Shown here one piece after another: positions 1 through 8,723 of a DNA stretch of 64,000 nucleotides. The notes beneath the pieces are model-generated. The model searched no databases. It saw only the letters and a list, made by a program, of their open reading frames with translations, and was not told where the DNA came from. This stretch comes from Clostridiales bacterium (GTDB lineage Bacteria; Bacillota; Clostridia; Lachnospirales; Lachnospiraceae). The DNA is taken from assembly GCA_029010495.1 (NCBI GenBank), contig JAQXKO010000019.1:35174-99173 (forward strand), given 5' to 3'. Position 1 is the first letter of the stretch, and each line of letters opens with the position of its first letter. Position numbers and translations under genes: made by a program.

Positions 1-181
1 TAAAACGTCCTTTATCCGCTGTTGCGCCGGCACTGTTGTCACACTCACAGCCTTCCTCCCTGCAGGTAATTGCAGCTGTTACGGCACAACCATCCGGTGC
101 CTCTCCGAATATTGCAATATTTTTACCTCTCTGTAAAACCATATTACTGCTGAAAACTGCTGCAACCTTAAACTTCTTCAT
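1..181 (-). CDS. Sialate O-acetylesterase family protein, N-terminal part (cut by window edge)
   Basis: Only the first 60 codons are in the window; the gene runs off the left edge. The visible residues include FSSNMVLQRGKNIAIFGEA, the typical opening of the SGNH-type sialate O-acetylesterase / acetylxylan esterase family, where a short beta segment precedes the hydrolase domain. Such enzymes remove acetyl groups from sialic acids or plant polysaccharides. No signal peptide is visible, so a cytoplasmic enzyme acting on imported oligosaccharides is likely. An AAGGAGG ribosome binding site lies 6 nt before the ATG. The GH130 phosphorylase nearby fits a glycan-use neighbourhood. The catalytic Ser and His lie outside the window, so activity cannot be judged. 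Confidence 0.75.
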   Translation of the reverse strand, partial: MKKFKVAAVFSSNMVLQRGKNIAIFGEAPDGCAVTAAITCREEGCECDNSAGATADKGRF

Positions 182-272
182 TGCTTTCCTCCTTATTCGA
201 AATACATTTTTATTTCTTAATTATTTTTTTCGGTCAGTTAACCGTAATCATAACATAAACAGCTTTATAAAT

Positions 273-944
273 CTAAACGATAATTGTAAACGTACCTATA
301 CCCAGCGACAGGCTTTTCCTGAACGAATCCCAGTCAAACAGCGATTCACCTTCATTCCAGCCGTCAATTACCCTTAAAAACAGTCTGGTGGTACGCCTGT
401 TATTTTTAATTACCTCATACCGCTCATATCCGATACAGGTCACCGTATGATTTGCATAATATCCAAATGCAAGATTTATAAGCAGCGGCATCTCATTGTC
501 GAGGATATCGCATACATATTTATTGACATCAAAAAATGATGGTCTGGTAATAATTCTTCTGCCTTTTATGCCGTTTGACATGAGTGCGTATTTGAAAACA
601 CTCTTTATTCTGTAAAAAGGCGTCCCTCTGTTATCTGAATAGCCGTGCTTTGCGGCATATGACTTTATGTCCCAATACATATTTTTAAGAGTAGTATTGT
701 ATGTGCCTTTTTTTTCGGCCGCATACTGTACAACTCTTGTAATCGAGCACAGACTGCAATTGTTAACTCCTCCCTCCAGGACTGACTGTCGGAAGCCTAA
801 AACACTAAGCTCAACTTTTTTAACCAATCTTACATTCTGATATCCCCTGTCTGCCAGATATCTGCCTGCGTCATCAATCCTGTATCCGTCAAAAGCAAAC
901 AGCTTTTTATACAAATGAGTTTTTCTGTACCATTTCTTATCCAT
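273..944 (-). CDS. C39-like (papain-fold) cysteine peptidase-like protein
   Basis: A 223-residue protein with no signal peptide or membrane segment. NNCSLCS (Cys63, Cys66), NHTVTCIGY (His166) and VIDGW (Asp194) fit the Cys-His-Asp order of papain-fold C39-like domains, in which the His strand is usually followed by GY. Known C39-like proteins are peptidases or transglutaminase-like enzymes; the substrate here is unknown. The start is supported by GAGGG 8 nt upstream of the ATG. It is followed after 91 nt by the acetylesterase on the same strand, and is separated from the GH130 gene upstream by a strong terminator. It could be an inactive relative, since the family is divergent. The function is not recognised beyond the fold. 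Confidence 0.55.
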   Translation of the reverse strand: MDKKWYRKTHLYKKLFAFDGYRIDDAGRYLADRGYQNVRLVKKVELSVLGFRQSVLEGGVNNCSLCSITRVVQYAAEKKGTYNTTLKNMYWDIKSYAAKHGYSDNRGTPFYRIKSVFKYALMSNGIKGRRIITRPSFFDVNKYVCDILDNEMPLLINLAFGYYANHTVTCIGYERYEVIKNNRRTTRLFLRVIDGWNEGESLFDWDSFRKSLSLGIGTFTIIV

Positions 945-1012
945 ATTTTTCCCTCAGATTATTATAATTCCATTTTACATCTTTTTCAGATTATTATCAA
1001 TGTAAATAAATA

Positions 1013-1042
1013 AAAATTGCCCCGGAATTCCGGGGCAATTTT
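1013..1042 (-). terminator. Perfect-palindrome terminator after the GH130 gene
   Basis: A fully self-complementary hairpin with stem core TTGCCCCGGAATTCCGGGGCAA is flanked by A and T runs. It begins 28 nt past the GH130 stop and can work on both strands. Confidence 0.8.
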
Positions 1043-1069
1043 ATAATCTGAGTCAGAGTATATTTTATT

Positions 1070-2050
1070 TTACATTGCATTGTCCTTGATAAACTTAACA
1101 AGCTCATCAACCTGTGTAAATGCCATTGCAACAACTGTATCTGCAGCACCGTAATAAATTGCAATACGTCCTGTTTCTGCATCGCAAAGAGTTGCACATG
1201 GGAAGCATACGTTAGGAACATCACCTACGCACTCGTACATTGTTTCAGGATGTAAAATATAAGGACGACAACGATACTTAACCTTCCATGGCTCCTCTTT
1301 GTCAAGAATTGCAGCACCGATTGAGTAAATCATACAGTTACATGTCTGAGCTACTCCGTGGTAAATCATAAGCCATCCTTCATCGATTTCGATTGGGATA
1401 GGACCTGCGCCAACCTTTGTCCAAGCCCATTCCGCAGGCTCGAGTACATGATGATGATCACCCCAGTGAATCATATCAGGTGACTGGCTGATAAATACAT
1501 CACCGAATGGTGTATGACCGTTATCGGAAGGACGTGAGAACATTACATACTTGCCGTTAATCTTCTTAGGGAATAATACACCGTTTCTGTTGTATGGAAG
1601 GAAGGCATTAGGAAGTCTGTAAAATGTCTTAAAATCGTATGAATAAGCCACACCGATTGTAGGACCCTTCCACTTTTCAAACTGAGCACACCATGTTACA
1701 AAATATTTATCTTCAATAAGGCAAACACGTGGATCATAACCGTCAGCTGTTCCGACACATTCACCTGTTGCTTCATCATAAAGCTTTAAGATGTCAGGCT
1801 CAATATCCCAATTGATGGCGTCTTTACTTTTTCCAAGGAAAAGATGACTCTTCATACATTTATCATCGCTTCTGAATACGCCTACGAATTCGCCATCCTT
1901 AGCAACTACAGCTGAATTAAATACACTATTTGCACTTGGAATGGCATGTCTGTCAATAATCGGATTTGCGCTGTAACGCCAAACCACATCGTTGCAACCC
2001 TCAGGTCTGTCTTCCCAAGGAATATTTGGTAAATTTTCTCCAATAATCAT
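1070..2050 (-). CDS. GH130 beta-mannoside phosphorylase
   Basis: A 326-residue enzyme of glycoside hydrolase family 130, which phosphorolyses beta-1,4-mannosidic links to release mannose 1-phosphate. A five-bladed propeller is indicated by repeated blades. Visible landmarks are FRSDD near residue 65, YDPRV near 110 (the Asp of DPR is the usual catalytic residue), GVLFPKKINGKY near 165, KVGAGPIPIE and a final YYGAAD. The closest described type is the mannooligosaccharide/mannosylglucose phosphorylase of gut Firmicutes; exact substrate is not readable. I chose ATG 2050 because AAAGGAG precedes it by 7 nt; an in-frame extension to 2152 has no site. No signal peptide is present, so it acts on imported sugars. 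The divergent AraC gene is its likely regulator. Confidence 0.9.
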   Translation of the reverse strand: MIIGENLPNIPWEDRPEGCNDVVWRYSANPIIDRHAIPSANSVFNSAVVAKDGEFVGVFRSDDKCMKSHLFLGKSKDAINWDIEPDILKLYDEATGECVGTADGYDPRVCLIEDKYFVTWCAQFEKWKGPTIGVAYSYDFKTFYRLPNAFLPYNRNGVLFPKKINGKYVMFSRPSDNGHTPFGDVFISQSPDMIHWGDHHHVLEPAEWAWTKVGAGPIPIEIDEGWLMIYHGVAQTCNCMIYSIGAAILDKEEPWKVKYRCRPYILHPETMYECVGDVPNVCFPCATLCDAETGRIAIYYGAADTVVAMAFTQVDELVKFIKDNAM

Positions 2051-2111
2051 GTTACCGTTCTCCTTTAAAATATAATATTCATATAGAAAAATCTGTACGA
2101 ACTGTAATTTA

Positions 2112-2140
2112 ACTATAGCATTCTGCTTTATTCTTTGATA
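2112..2140 (-). promoter_or_regulatory. Candidate promoter of the GH130 gene
   Basis: TATCAA and TATAGT are 17 nt apart on the minus strand, inside the 145-nt gap between two divergent genes. The -35 box is weak, which fits activator-dependent transcription. Confidence 0.35.
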
Positions 2141-2195
2141 TAATAACAACATACAAAAATTGTATAATTCTATTTTTTGTGGGGAGAAGGATTAT

Positions 2196-3071
2196 ATGAG
2201 TAAATTATTTGAGTATATTGACACGCTTAGTGCTCCTTATGAAGCATTTTTTGTTGTGAGCGGTTATGAGGGTTTTCCTGTTCACTCGCACTGGCATTAC
2301 TATATGGAGCTTATCTATCTTTATGAAGGAACGATAGACATAACATGCGATAAAATGTCCTACACGCTTCATAAAGGTGATTTATTTATTTTTTGTCCTA
2401 AAACAATTCATTCCATAAGCGCTCCGAACGGAGCAGAATTTAAATACGGTGTATTAAAGTTTGATTCTGCCAAACTTTCCACCAATATCTGCAACGGCAT
2501 CAGTCTTCGCCTTTTATTTGAAAATGCGGCAGACACTCCTGATTTCCTTCTTTTTTTCCAAAACGAAGAAATAAAGGATTTAAGGCTTGGTGACATTTTC
2601 ACAAACTGTGCTAATGAGATAGTTAACTGCTCCTACGGCTATGATTTGATACTTCAGTCCTATCTTGCAGAGCTGTTAATCATGCTTGTAAGAGTCATGA
2701 AGAAAAAGGGCTTTGATACCGACAGTATTGCCTGTAAGACGGCACCAACCACATCAATTGAAACAATTACCGAGTATATTGACGCACATTCTTCAGAAAA
2801 AATAAATATAGCCGATCTGTCTTCAATGTGCAATATGAGCTACAGCTACTTTGCCAAAAGCTTTCACCAGATGTATGGGCGCAGCTGTAAGGATTATCTT
2901 GAATTTGTCCGCATTACAAAGGCTGAAAATCTGCTTCTGTATACTAATCTCGACCTCACTTATATAAGCCTTGAAACAGGCTTTTCAGACTGCTCACATC
3001 TGATTAAAATTTTTAAGAAATGGAAGGGAATTACTCCGAAGCAATTCAGACTAAAGCACAAAAACAAATAA
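2196..3071 (+). CDS. AraC-family transcriptional regulator
   Basis: A 291-residue AraC/XylS-type regulator. The N-terminal half is a cupin sensor: HSHWHYYMELIYLYEG is the usual metal- or sugar-binding strand. The C-terminal ~100 residues hold two helix-turn-helix motifs, the first around IADLSSMCNMSYSYFAKSF and the second around LTYISLETGFSDCSHLIKIF, ending with the family motif GITPKQFR. The ATG at 2196 is preferred because GGGGAGAAGG precedes it; a frame-open start at 2160 has no such site. Divergent placement next to the GH130 phosphorylase implies control of mannoside use in response to a sugar. No transporter gene is adjacent, so its regulon may include distant genes. Confidence 0.9.
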   Translation: MSKLFEYIDTLSAPYEAFFVVSGYEGFPVHSHWHYYMELIYLYEGTIDITCDKMSYTLHKGDLFIFCPKTIHSISAPNGAEFKYGVLKFDSAKLSTNICNGISLRLLFENAADTPDFLLFFQNEEIKDLRLGDIFTNCANEIVNCSYGYDLILQSYLAELLIMLVRVMKKKGFDTDSIACKTAPTTSIETITEYIDAHSSEKINIADLSSMCNMSYSYFAKSFHQMYGRSCKDYLEFVRITKAENLLLYTNLDLTYISLETGFSDCSHLIKIFKKWKGITPKQFRLKHKNK

Positions 3072-3170
3072 AAGCTTACCGATTCCGTCGTTGGAATTCT
3101 CCGCGACTGTTATCACATTAATAAAAAGTCAGAAAATGTTTATAAAATATGACACACTAATATGACAAAA

Positions 3171-3212
3171 CCCCGGTTCAGAGTGGTATTAACCTGACAT
3201 TCTGAACCGGGG
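3171..3212 (-). terminator. Terminator between convergent araC-type and FKBP genes
   Basis: CCCCGGTTCAGA and TCTGAACCGGGG pair around an 18-nt loop. On the minus strand TTTTG follows the stem, ending the corA-to-FKBP run. AT-rich sequence on the other side may also stop the regulator transcript. Confidence 0.8.
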
Positions 3213-3220
3213 TAAATTAT

Positions 3221-4414
3221 TTATTTATCGTCTTCAGTTTTATCGTCGGAGGCTTCCTCCGCCTTTGCATATTTGTAGAACAGCTCATTTGTGAAATGAA
3301 CCTTTTCCAGATTAATTCTGTAGCCTCCCTCGCCGTAATACCTGTCATATGCTTTTACATATTCATCAAGGTTTTTATATGTTGTTGATGAAAGATATTT
3401 CTCACCGTACTCTTTGAACTTTTCATCAGAGAGAGTAAGATTTTCTATCTTTGCAATGCTGTATAACACAAGGTCATGCTTAATTGAATTTTCAGCCTGT
3501 TTCTTAAGAATTTCCTTATAAGCGTCCTCTGATTCGAGTCCCATTGCCGATATCAAATCCTGAATACTTCCCCCATTTGACGCCGCAATATACTTCATTG
3601 TTGAATAATAGTAATTATAGTATTCTTCCGCAAGACTGCTGATGTCACCAAACGTTGTATTGTCGATTATATACTTAATATAATTTGTCTGGCATGTATT
3701 GAAATAATCATCAACCTGGCTTGCAACCTGAGCCTCAAGCTTCGTCTTAACATATTCTTTAAGCTTGTCCACGGAGTCAAAGCCAAACATCATATTATAA
3801 CAGTTTTCCAGAGTAACCTCTGTTTCTTTGCCGAAATGATTTATTGTTACATCAAATTCTGCAGCCTTTCCTGCCAGTTCCTTTTCATCATAATCATTTG
3901 GAAAGGTTACTTTTACTACTCTTTTTTCACCCTTTTTTGCCCCTATCAGCTGTTCCTCAAAGGTGTCGATAAAAGTTTTGCTGCCGATTGTAAGATAATA
4001 GCTTTTTGATGTGCCGCCATCAAATGCTTTGCCGTCAATTTTGCCTTCAAAAGCAATATTTACTGTATCACCGTTTTTAACGGTATTGCCGGCAGCTGCT
4101 TCATCCTCTATATAGGCCTTAAAGCCATCCTTAACGGACTCATCATAAAGCTTTTTAATATAATCCTGTATTTCTTCCTCAGTTACGGTTGCATCAAACG
4201 GCTCATACGTAAATGATTTATAATCACCAAGCTTTATAACAAGTGCCAAATCATCATCCTTAATGGAAAAGGCCTTATTGTCTGATTCCGGTGCCTGTGT
4301 AATGGTTCCGTTAGTCTGTCCGGTCTGGTTATTATCCTTTTTACCTTCGCAGCCTGTCAAAACCGCTAATGACATCACAAGTGCTGCCACAACCAATTTT
4401 GTTCTTTTCATCAT
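3221..4414 (-). CDS. FKBP-type / trigger-factor-like peptidyl-prolyl isomerase lipoprotein
   Basis: A 397-residue lipoprotein: hydrophobic signal with lipobox LTGC (Cys22), then a trigger-factor N-like helix, an FKBP domain (about 110-195: GDTVNIAFEGKIDG, then YYLTIGS, FIDTFEEQLIGAKKGEK and FPNDY) and a helical trigger-factor C-like region to the end. The family isomerises X-Pro bonds and chaperones proteins; the lipobox puts this copy outside the membrane, where it probably helps exported proteins fold. GGAGG lies upstream of tandem ATGs. It follows its paralogue by 15 nt and is the last gene before a terminator. It is a paralogue of, not identical to, cytosolic trigger factor. Confidence 0.85.
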   Translation of the reverse strand: MMKRTKLVVAALVMSLAVLTGCEGKKDNNQTGQTNGTITQAPESDNKAFSIKDDDLALVIKLGDYKSFTYEPFDATVTEEEIQDYIKKLYDESVKDGFKAYIEDEAAAGNTVKNGDTVNIAFEGKIDGKAFDGGTSKSYYLTIGSKTFIDTFEEQLIGAKKGEKRVVKVTFPNDYDEKELAGKAAEFDVTINHFGKETEVTLENCYNMMFGFDSVDKLKEYVKTKLEAQVASQVDDYFNTCQTNYIKYIIDNTTFGDISSLAEEYYNYYYSTMKYIAASNGGSIQDLISAMGLESEDAYKEILKKQAENSIKHDLVLYSIAKIENLTLSDEKFKEYGEKYLSSTTYKNLDEYVKAYDRYYGEGGYRINLEKVHFTNELFYKYAKAEEASDDKTEDDK

Positions 4415-4429
4415 TTTCCTCCAAGGGTA

Positions 4430-5650
4430 TTATTTTACTGCATCTCCCGGTGTTGCCACCTCATCACTCTTAACTGCATACTTATCAAAAAGAGTATCAA
4501 GAATATATGCATTTAAGATATACTGTCTGAACATACCCTTACCGTAATACTTATCGTATGTTTCGGCATATTCCGATACAGAATCATATTCTGCTTCTTT
4601 TGCATACTTTTCTGCATATTCATTGTATTTTTCATCACTGAGCTTAATTCCCTCTTTTTCTGCTATAAGCTCAAGAGTAATATTCTTCTTAACCTCATCA
4701 GCCGCCTGTTCCTTTAATGCTTTTTGAAATGATTCAACATCGGAATATCCGTACTGATTTGCAAGATTTGCCATGGTAAGCTTATAATCGCTTGCCATTT
4801 TCTCCATGGCTGAATAGTAATTCTTGTAAAACTCATCTGCTTCCTTAGTCAGCTCATCATACTTTGTGTTTTCGATGATATAAACAAGATATTCATTCTT
4901 TGAATTTTCATAATAAGACTTTTCGTTTGCAATGGCCTCTTCTTCAAGATATGTTCTGAGCTCCTTATAAATATCATCGAGCGTCTTGTATCCGAATACC
5001 TTTTCGTAGGCATTTTCCACGCTGTATTCAGCCTCTTTGGAAAAATAATTAACAGTAACCGAAAAGATTGCTTCCTTGCCGGCAAGATCAGGATTCTGCG
5101 GATAAGAATCAGGAAATTTTGTCTTTACGTCTCTCTTCTCACCCTTCTTTGCTCCGATAAGGCCATCCTCAAAGCCCTCTATAAATGCACCGCTGCCGAT
5201 TGTGAGATCATAAGCTTCCGACTCTCCTCCCTTAAAGGCTTCGCCGTCAACAAAGCCCTTATAGGCAATATTTACCGTATCGCCTTTCTTAACAACATCA
5301 TTTTCGCGGCTCTTATCTTCCTCGTAAACTTTATATCCAATCTTGATATAATAATCGGTCATCTCTTTATAGTAGTTTTCTACATCTTTATCCGAAACAG
5401 TCTTATCAAACGTCTTGTATGAAAAGTTTTTATAATCGGCAAGCTCTTTAACCTTATCGGTTTTTTTGCCGCCGATAACTCCCATACCGTCAAGGACTAA
5501 ATAAACCACTGTTCCCAGAATTGCAATAACAGCAATAACGGCAAGCACTATCATTGCCGTTTTTTTATTGTTTTTTCCATTCTTTAAGGAAGCAGGCTTT
5601 GCCTTTTCGACAGACGCTTCCACATTTTCCAATTCGTAATTATCTGACAT
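4430..5650 (-). CDS. Membrane-anchored FKBP-type / trigger-factor-like isomerase
   Basis: A 406-residue paralogue of the next gene downstream. Instead of a lipobox it has a Lys-rich cytoplasmic start and one transmembrane helix (about 30-54, AMIVLAVIAVIAILGTVVYL), so the rest faces outside. The FKBP domain follows with GDTVNIAYKGFVDG, YDLTIGSG and FIEGFEDGLIGAKKGEKRD, then a long acidic helical C-terminal part. The expected role is extracytoplasmic proline isomerisation and chaperoning. The two genes are 15 nt apart, and the diguanylate cyclase gene ends 24 nt upstream, suggesting one transcript. Tandem paralogues with different membrane anchors imply a duplication with retained function. Confidence 0.85.
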   Translation of the reverse strand: MSDNYELENVEASVEKAKPASLKNGKNNKKTAMIVLAVIAVIAILGTVVYLVLDGMGVIGGKKTDKVKELADYKNFSYKTFDKTVSDKDVENYYKEMTDYYIKIGYKVYEEDKSRENDVVKKGDTVNIAYKGFVDGEAFKGGESEAYDLTIGSGAFIEGFEDGLIGAKKGEKRDVKTKFPDSYPQNPDLAGKEAIFSVTVNYFSKEAEYSVENAYEKVFGYKTLDDIYKELRTYLEEEAIANEKSYYENSKNEYLVYIIENTKYDELTKEADEFYKNYYSAMEKMASDYKLTMANLANQYGYSDVESFQKALKEQAADEVKKNITLELIAEKEGIKLSDEKYNEYAEKYAKEAEYDSVSEYAETYDKYYGKGMFRQYILNAYILDTLFDKYAVKSDEVATPGDAVK

Positions 5651-5674
5651 AATACTCCTTTACCTGTTTAGTTT

Positions 5675-7612
5675 TTATATATTTTTATTTTCCGCCGACA
5701 TTGAAGAGATTGATCTGACCTTACTTCTGAACGCTTTTCTTTCTTTTTTATTCTGATACATTATCCGGTCTGCCTTCATAATGTACTCATCAATGGTTGC
5801 AATGCCGTCAGGCTTCTCAAAAACAATACCCGTGCTGGCACATATTTTATATGGCTTGCCCGAATCGCGATTATAGTTGTTAAGATATGCCTCAACACTC
5901 TTTATATAACGCTTTCCGGCTTCCTCGGCATTCTGCGCAAAGCCTACCACAACAAACTCATCGCCGCCAAATCTTGCACATACATCATCCTTGTCCGCAT
6001 TTACAAGAAGTGCATTACCAAAGGTTTTAATTGCGTTATCTCCCTCAGCATGACCGTAGGTGTCATTTATTGACTTCAGCTCATCCAGATCAATGCTTGC
6101 CGTAAATACTTCAAGACCCTTTGCATAGCAGCTCTTAAGCATCTCAGGCACGCTGTTATAAAAGCCTCGCCTGTTGAAGAGCTTTGTGAGCGGATCTCTT
6201 ATATAAAGCTCAGCCATGCGGTCGTTAACTTCTTCAAGCTTTCGGTTAATCTGCAATAAGTATTTCTGCGTTTTAAATGTATCGAGTGCATTTCCCGTAG
6301 CATGATTATACATAATTGCAAATGCAAATGATATTTTATCCATAGGCATGGAAAAAGCGAAATAGCCCATATTCCTTGTGATAGAATGAATAGGCATAAT
6401 AACAAGCGGATGACTTATCGAAAGCTCAGCCTCAAAATTAGGAACAATATCATCCATGCTTATAACTGTTCCGATTTCTATTTCGTTTTCATATTTCTTA
6501 ACAAGCACTCTTACAAGATTGTTCTTCTCGTCAGAGTTTTTCTTTGAACCGAGTGAAAACTCAGGAATATTGTCATCAACGAAGACATAACCGTTTGCAG
6601 GCATATAGCTGTGAAGCACATGAGCTATCTGCATGGCACTGTCCTTGCGGGACATCTCTGCCTGCATCTGATACATATTCATCTGGTAAAGCGAATGTCG
6701 TCTGTTAAAATTGTAATACTCAAATATCATTTCCGGCGTTACATTATGATGTGCATTAAGACAACCGCATGAGCCTCCCAATTCATATTCATAAGGGATG
6801 CTGTATTCTTCCTTAACCTTTTCACCCCTGATATAATCAGAAATTATGCTCATCATCTTCTGAGCCATTATTCTGAAATCTGCACCACAGGTTGTAAGAC
6901 GCGGTTCGTTCCATTTTGCCTGCGGAATACCGTCAAAGCCTGTTACGATTACGTCCTCGGGCACACGATAACCTTTTTCTCTGACCATGTTGCATACTGT
7001 AATTGCCATCACGTCATTAGCACATATTATTGCCTCGGGTATGTCATATTCAAGGAGCTTTTCCGATGCTTCCCTGCACGGATCCTCCCAGAAATATCCA
7101 TATGCTATACGATTATCATCAACTTCTATGCCGTTTTCCCGAAGTACTTTTTTGTACACATTTTCTCTCTCGAGTGAAAATTCATTATCAGGCATACCTG
7201 ACATAAAATCAACTCTGGTTACTCTGTGTTCCTCAATTATGTGGCGTACAAGCTTCTCAAATGAAGTCACGTAATCGACCATAACGGCGATACTGTCTTT
7301 AATCTTTCTTTCAAAGGACAAAACAGGTATTCCGATTTTTTTCCCCTGAGCGGCAATATAATTTAATGTTTCATCATCCTTGACATACTCGGAAAACATA
7401 ATAATACCGTCAAACTTGGAATAATTTATATCCTTAAATATTTGAATATCGGCATCAACCTCTGTATTTTGATAGCTTGTCACTGCAGTAGTGCATATTA
7501 CGACTATTTTCCAATCCCTCATGGCTGCTTCTTTTTGAATCATCCCAAGACTGTCAATAACCTTATCATCATTTATATTTGTCGTACAAACTGCAATTAT
7601 TTTATTTTCCAT
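5675..7612 (-). CDS. LacI/periplasmic-binding-like sensor fused to GGDEF diguanylate cyclase
   Basis: A 645-residue protein with no signal peptide, no DNA-binding helix-turn-helix and no membrane segment. Residues 1-280 have the sugar-binding fold of LacI regulators (landmarks FDGIIMFSE, AIICANDVMAITV, VIVTGFDGIPQA, LTTC). A middle region (about 290-480) resembles a GAF-like linker. Residues 480-620 form a GGDEF domain: RDPLTKLFNRRGF, DLDELKSINDTYGHAEGD and RFGGDEF, so the active site is intact. The inhibitory RxxD motif is absent (DKDD at that place). It should make c-di-GMP in response to a cytosolic ligand. It lies 22 nt downstream of corA and 24 nt upstream of the FKBP genes. The ligand is unknown. 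Confidence 0.88.
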   Translation of the reverse strand: MENKIIAVCTTNINDDKVIDSLGMIQKEAAMRDWKIVVICTTAVTSYQNTEVDADIQIFKDINYSKFDGIIMFSEYVKDDETLNYIAAQGKKIGIPVLSFERKIKDSIAVMVDYVTSFEKLVRHIIEEHRVTRVDFMSGMPDNEFSLERENVYKKVLRENGIEVDDNRIAYGYFWEDPCREASEKLLEYDIPEAIICANDVMAITVCNMVREKGYRVPEDVIVTGFDGIPQAKWNEPRLTTCGADFRIMAQKMMSIISDYIRGEKVKEEYSIPYEYELGGSCGCLNAHHNVTPEMIFEYYNFNRRHSLYQMNMYQMQAEMSRKDSAMQIAHVLHSYMPANGYVFVDDNIPEFSLGSKKNSDEKNNLVRVLVKKYENEIEIGTVISMDDIVPNFEAELSISHPLVIMPIHSITRNMGYFAFSMPMDKISFAFAIMYNHATGNALDTFKTQKYLLQINRKLEEVNDRMAELYIRDPLTKLFNRRGFYNSVPEMLKSCYAKGLEVFTASIDLDELKSINDTYGHAEGDNAIKTFGNALLVNADKDDVCARFGGDEFVVVGFAQNAEEAGKRYIKSVEAYLNNYNRDSGKPYKICASTGIVFEKPDGIATIDEYIMKADRIMYQNKKERKAFRSKVRSISSMSAENKNI

Positions 7613-7634
7613 ATGTCCCCCATACTATATATAA

Positions 7635-8576
7635 CTAAAGCATCTTTATTTTACGCAGTACCAATATTGCAACTATACAAAGAACGATAATAATACCTAT
7701 AATAATTTCAAATCCGAATGCCGTTGCCGCCAAAGGGACCCATTTGGCAGCCACATTCATTCCGTAAAGTCCCGAAATGATATTAGGTATGGACATTACA
7801 ATCGTGATGGCAGCCAGATATTTCATGACTGTATTTAACCTGTTATCAAGAATGGTTGAAAGATATTCTCTTGTTCCGTTAAGAATATCCTTATAGATAA
7901 CCGTCATTTCGATTGCCTGCTTGTTTTCGACTATTACATCCTCCAGCAGCTCCTTATCCTCCGGATACTGCCTGATTTTTCCGTATCGTGAAAGACGTTC
8001 GATAATGGCTCCGTCAGCACGAAGTGATGTTGCGAAGTATACAAGTGTGGATTCCAGCTCGTGAAGAGCAATCAAATCGGAGTCCTCTGTATTGTTACGG
8101 ATACGCTCCTCTATTTCGGTGCGCTTCTTATCAATTACCCTGAGGTAATTCTGGTATACCATACACGTCTTATTTAATATCTGATAAACGAATCTCATCT
8201 GTTTTTTGGTAGAGAATTCTTTAACGTTATTCTTTACAAAATATTCCAGCACCGGTGTTTCTTCCGAACAGACTGTAATTATGGCTTCCTCGGTTATAAT
8301 AATACCTAAAGGAATTGTGGTATAGCTGTCCTGATCCTGTCTGACCTCAACGGTAGGAATGTCCACGACGATAAGCGTATATTCATTTGATACATCAACT
8401 CGCGAGCTTTCCTCATCATCCATTGCGGCTCTGATATCAGCTATATCAATATCAAACTGATTAGCCAGGCTGACACTTTCCTCGTAAGTCGGGGCCACGG
8501 CTTTAATCCATCCGCCAGTTTCAAATGATTTGTTTTCAAAAAGTTTACCGTTTTCAGTGCGATAATGCTTAATCAT
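7635..8576 (-). CDS. corA: CorA-family magnesium/divalent cation transporter
   Basis: A 313-residue CorA-type channel subunit: a long cytoplasmic alpha/beta and helical domain (1-250) followed by two C-terminal transmembrane helices, with the diagnostic YGMN selectivity motif at the end of the first (SGLYGMNVAA). Pentamers import Mg2+ or related divalent ions. The loop after GMN lacks the classic acidic MPEL-type sequence (it reads VAAKWVPLA), common in the divergent subgroup. The gene starts the downstream cluster with the cyclase and two FKBP genes, and has its own promoter. Substrate could also be Co2+, Ni2+ or Zn2+; the hydrogenase system next to it is on a separate transcript. Confidence 0.85.
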   Translation of the reverse strand: MIKHYRTENGKLFENKSFETGGWIKAVAPTYEESVSLANQFDIDIADIRAAMDDEESSRVDVSNEYTLIVVDIPTVEVRQDQDSYTTIPLGIIITEEAIITVCSEETPVLEYFVKNNVKEFSTKKQMRFVYQILNKTCMVYQNYLRVIDKKRTEIEERIRNNTEDSDLIALHELESTLVYFATSLRADGAIIERLSRYGKIRQYPEDKELLEDVIVENKQAIEMTVIYKDILNGTREYLSTILDNRLNTVMKYLAAITIVMSIPNIISGLYGMNVAAKWVPLAATAFGFEIIIGIIIVLCIVAILVLRKIKML

Positions 8577-8625
8577 TGTTCTCCCCTTTCTTACGATAGT
8601 ATATTATTTGCAAGCATACATTATG

Positions 8626-8654
8626 ATTGTATAACTTTATGACTGCAATGTCAA
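8626..8654 (-). promoter_or_regulatory. Promoter of corA
   Basis: TTGACA, 17 nt, TACAAT on the minus strand: a near-consensus housekeeping promoter about 50 nt upstream of the corA start. Confidence 0.6.
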
Positions 8655-8723
8655 CGTTTTTACTCTTTTTTCACATTCCGGAATGCTTTAATAAAGCAAA
8701 TTACTGAGTATCGGACCAATATT

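Noticed and set aside
5675..7612. LacI-family transcription regulator
   Set aside because: The N-terminal helix-turn-helix is missing and the output domain is GGDEF.
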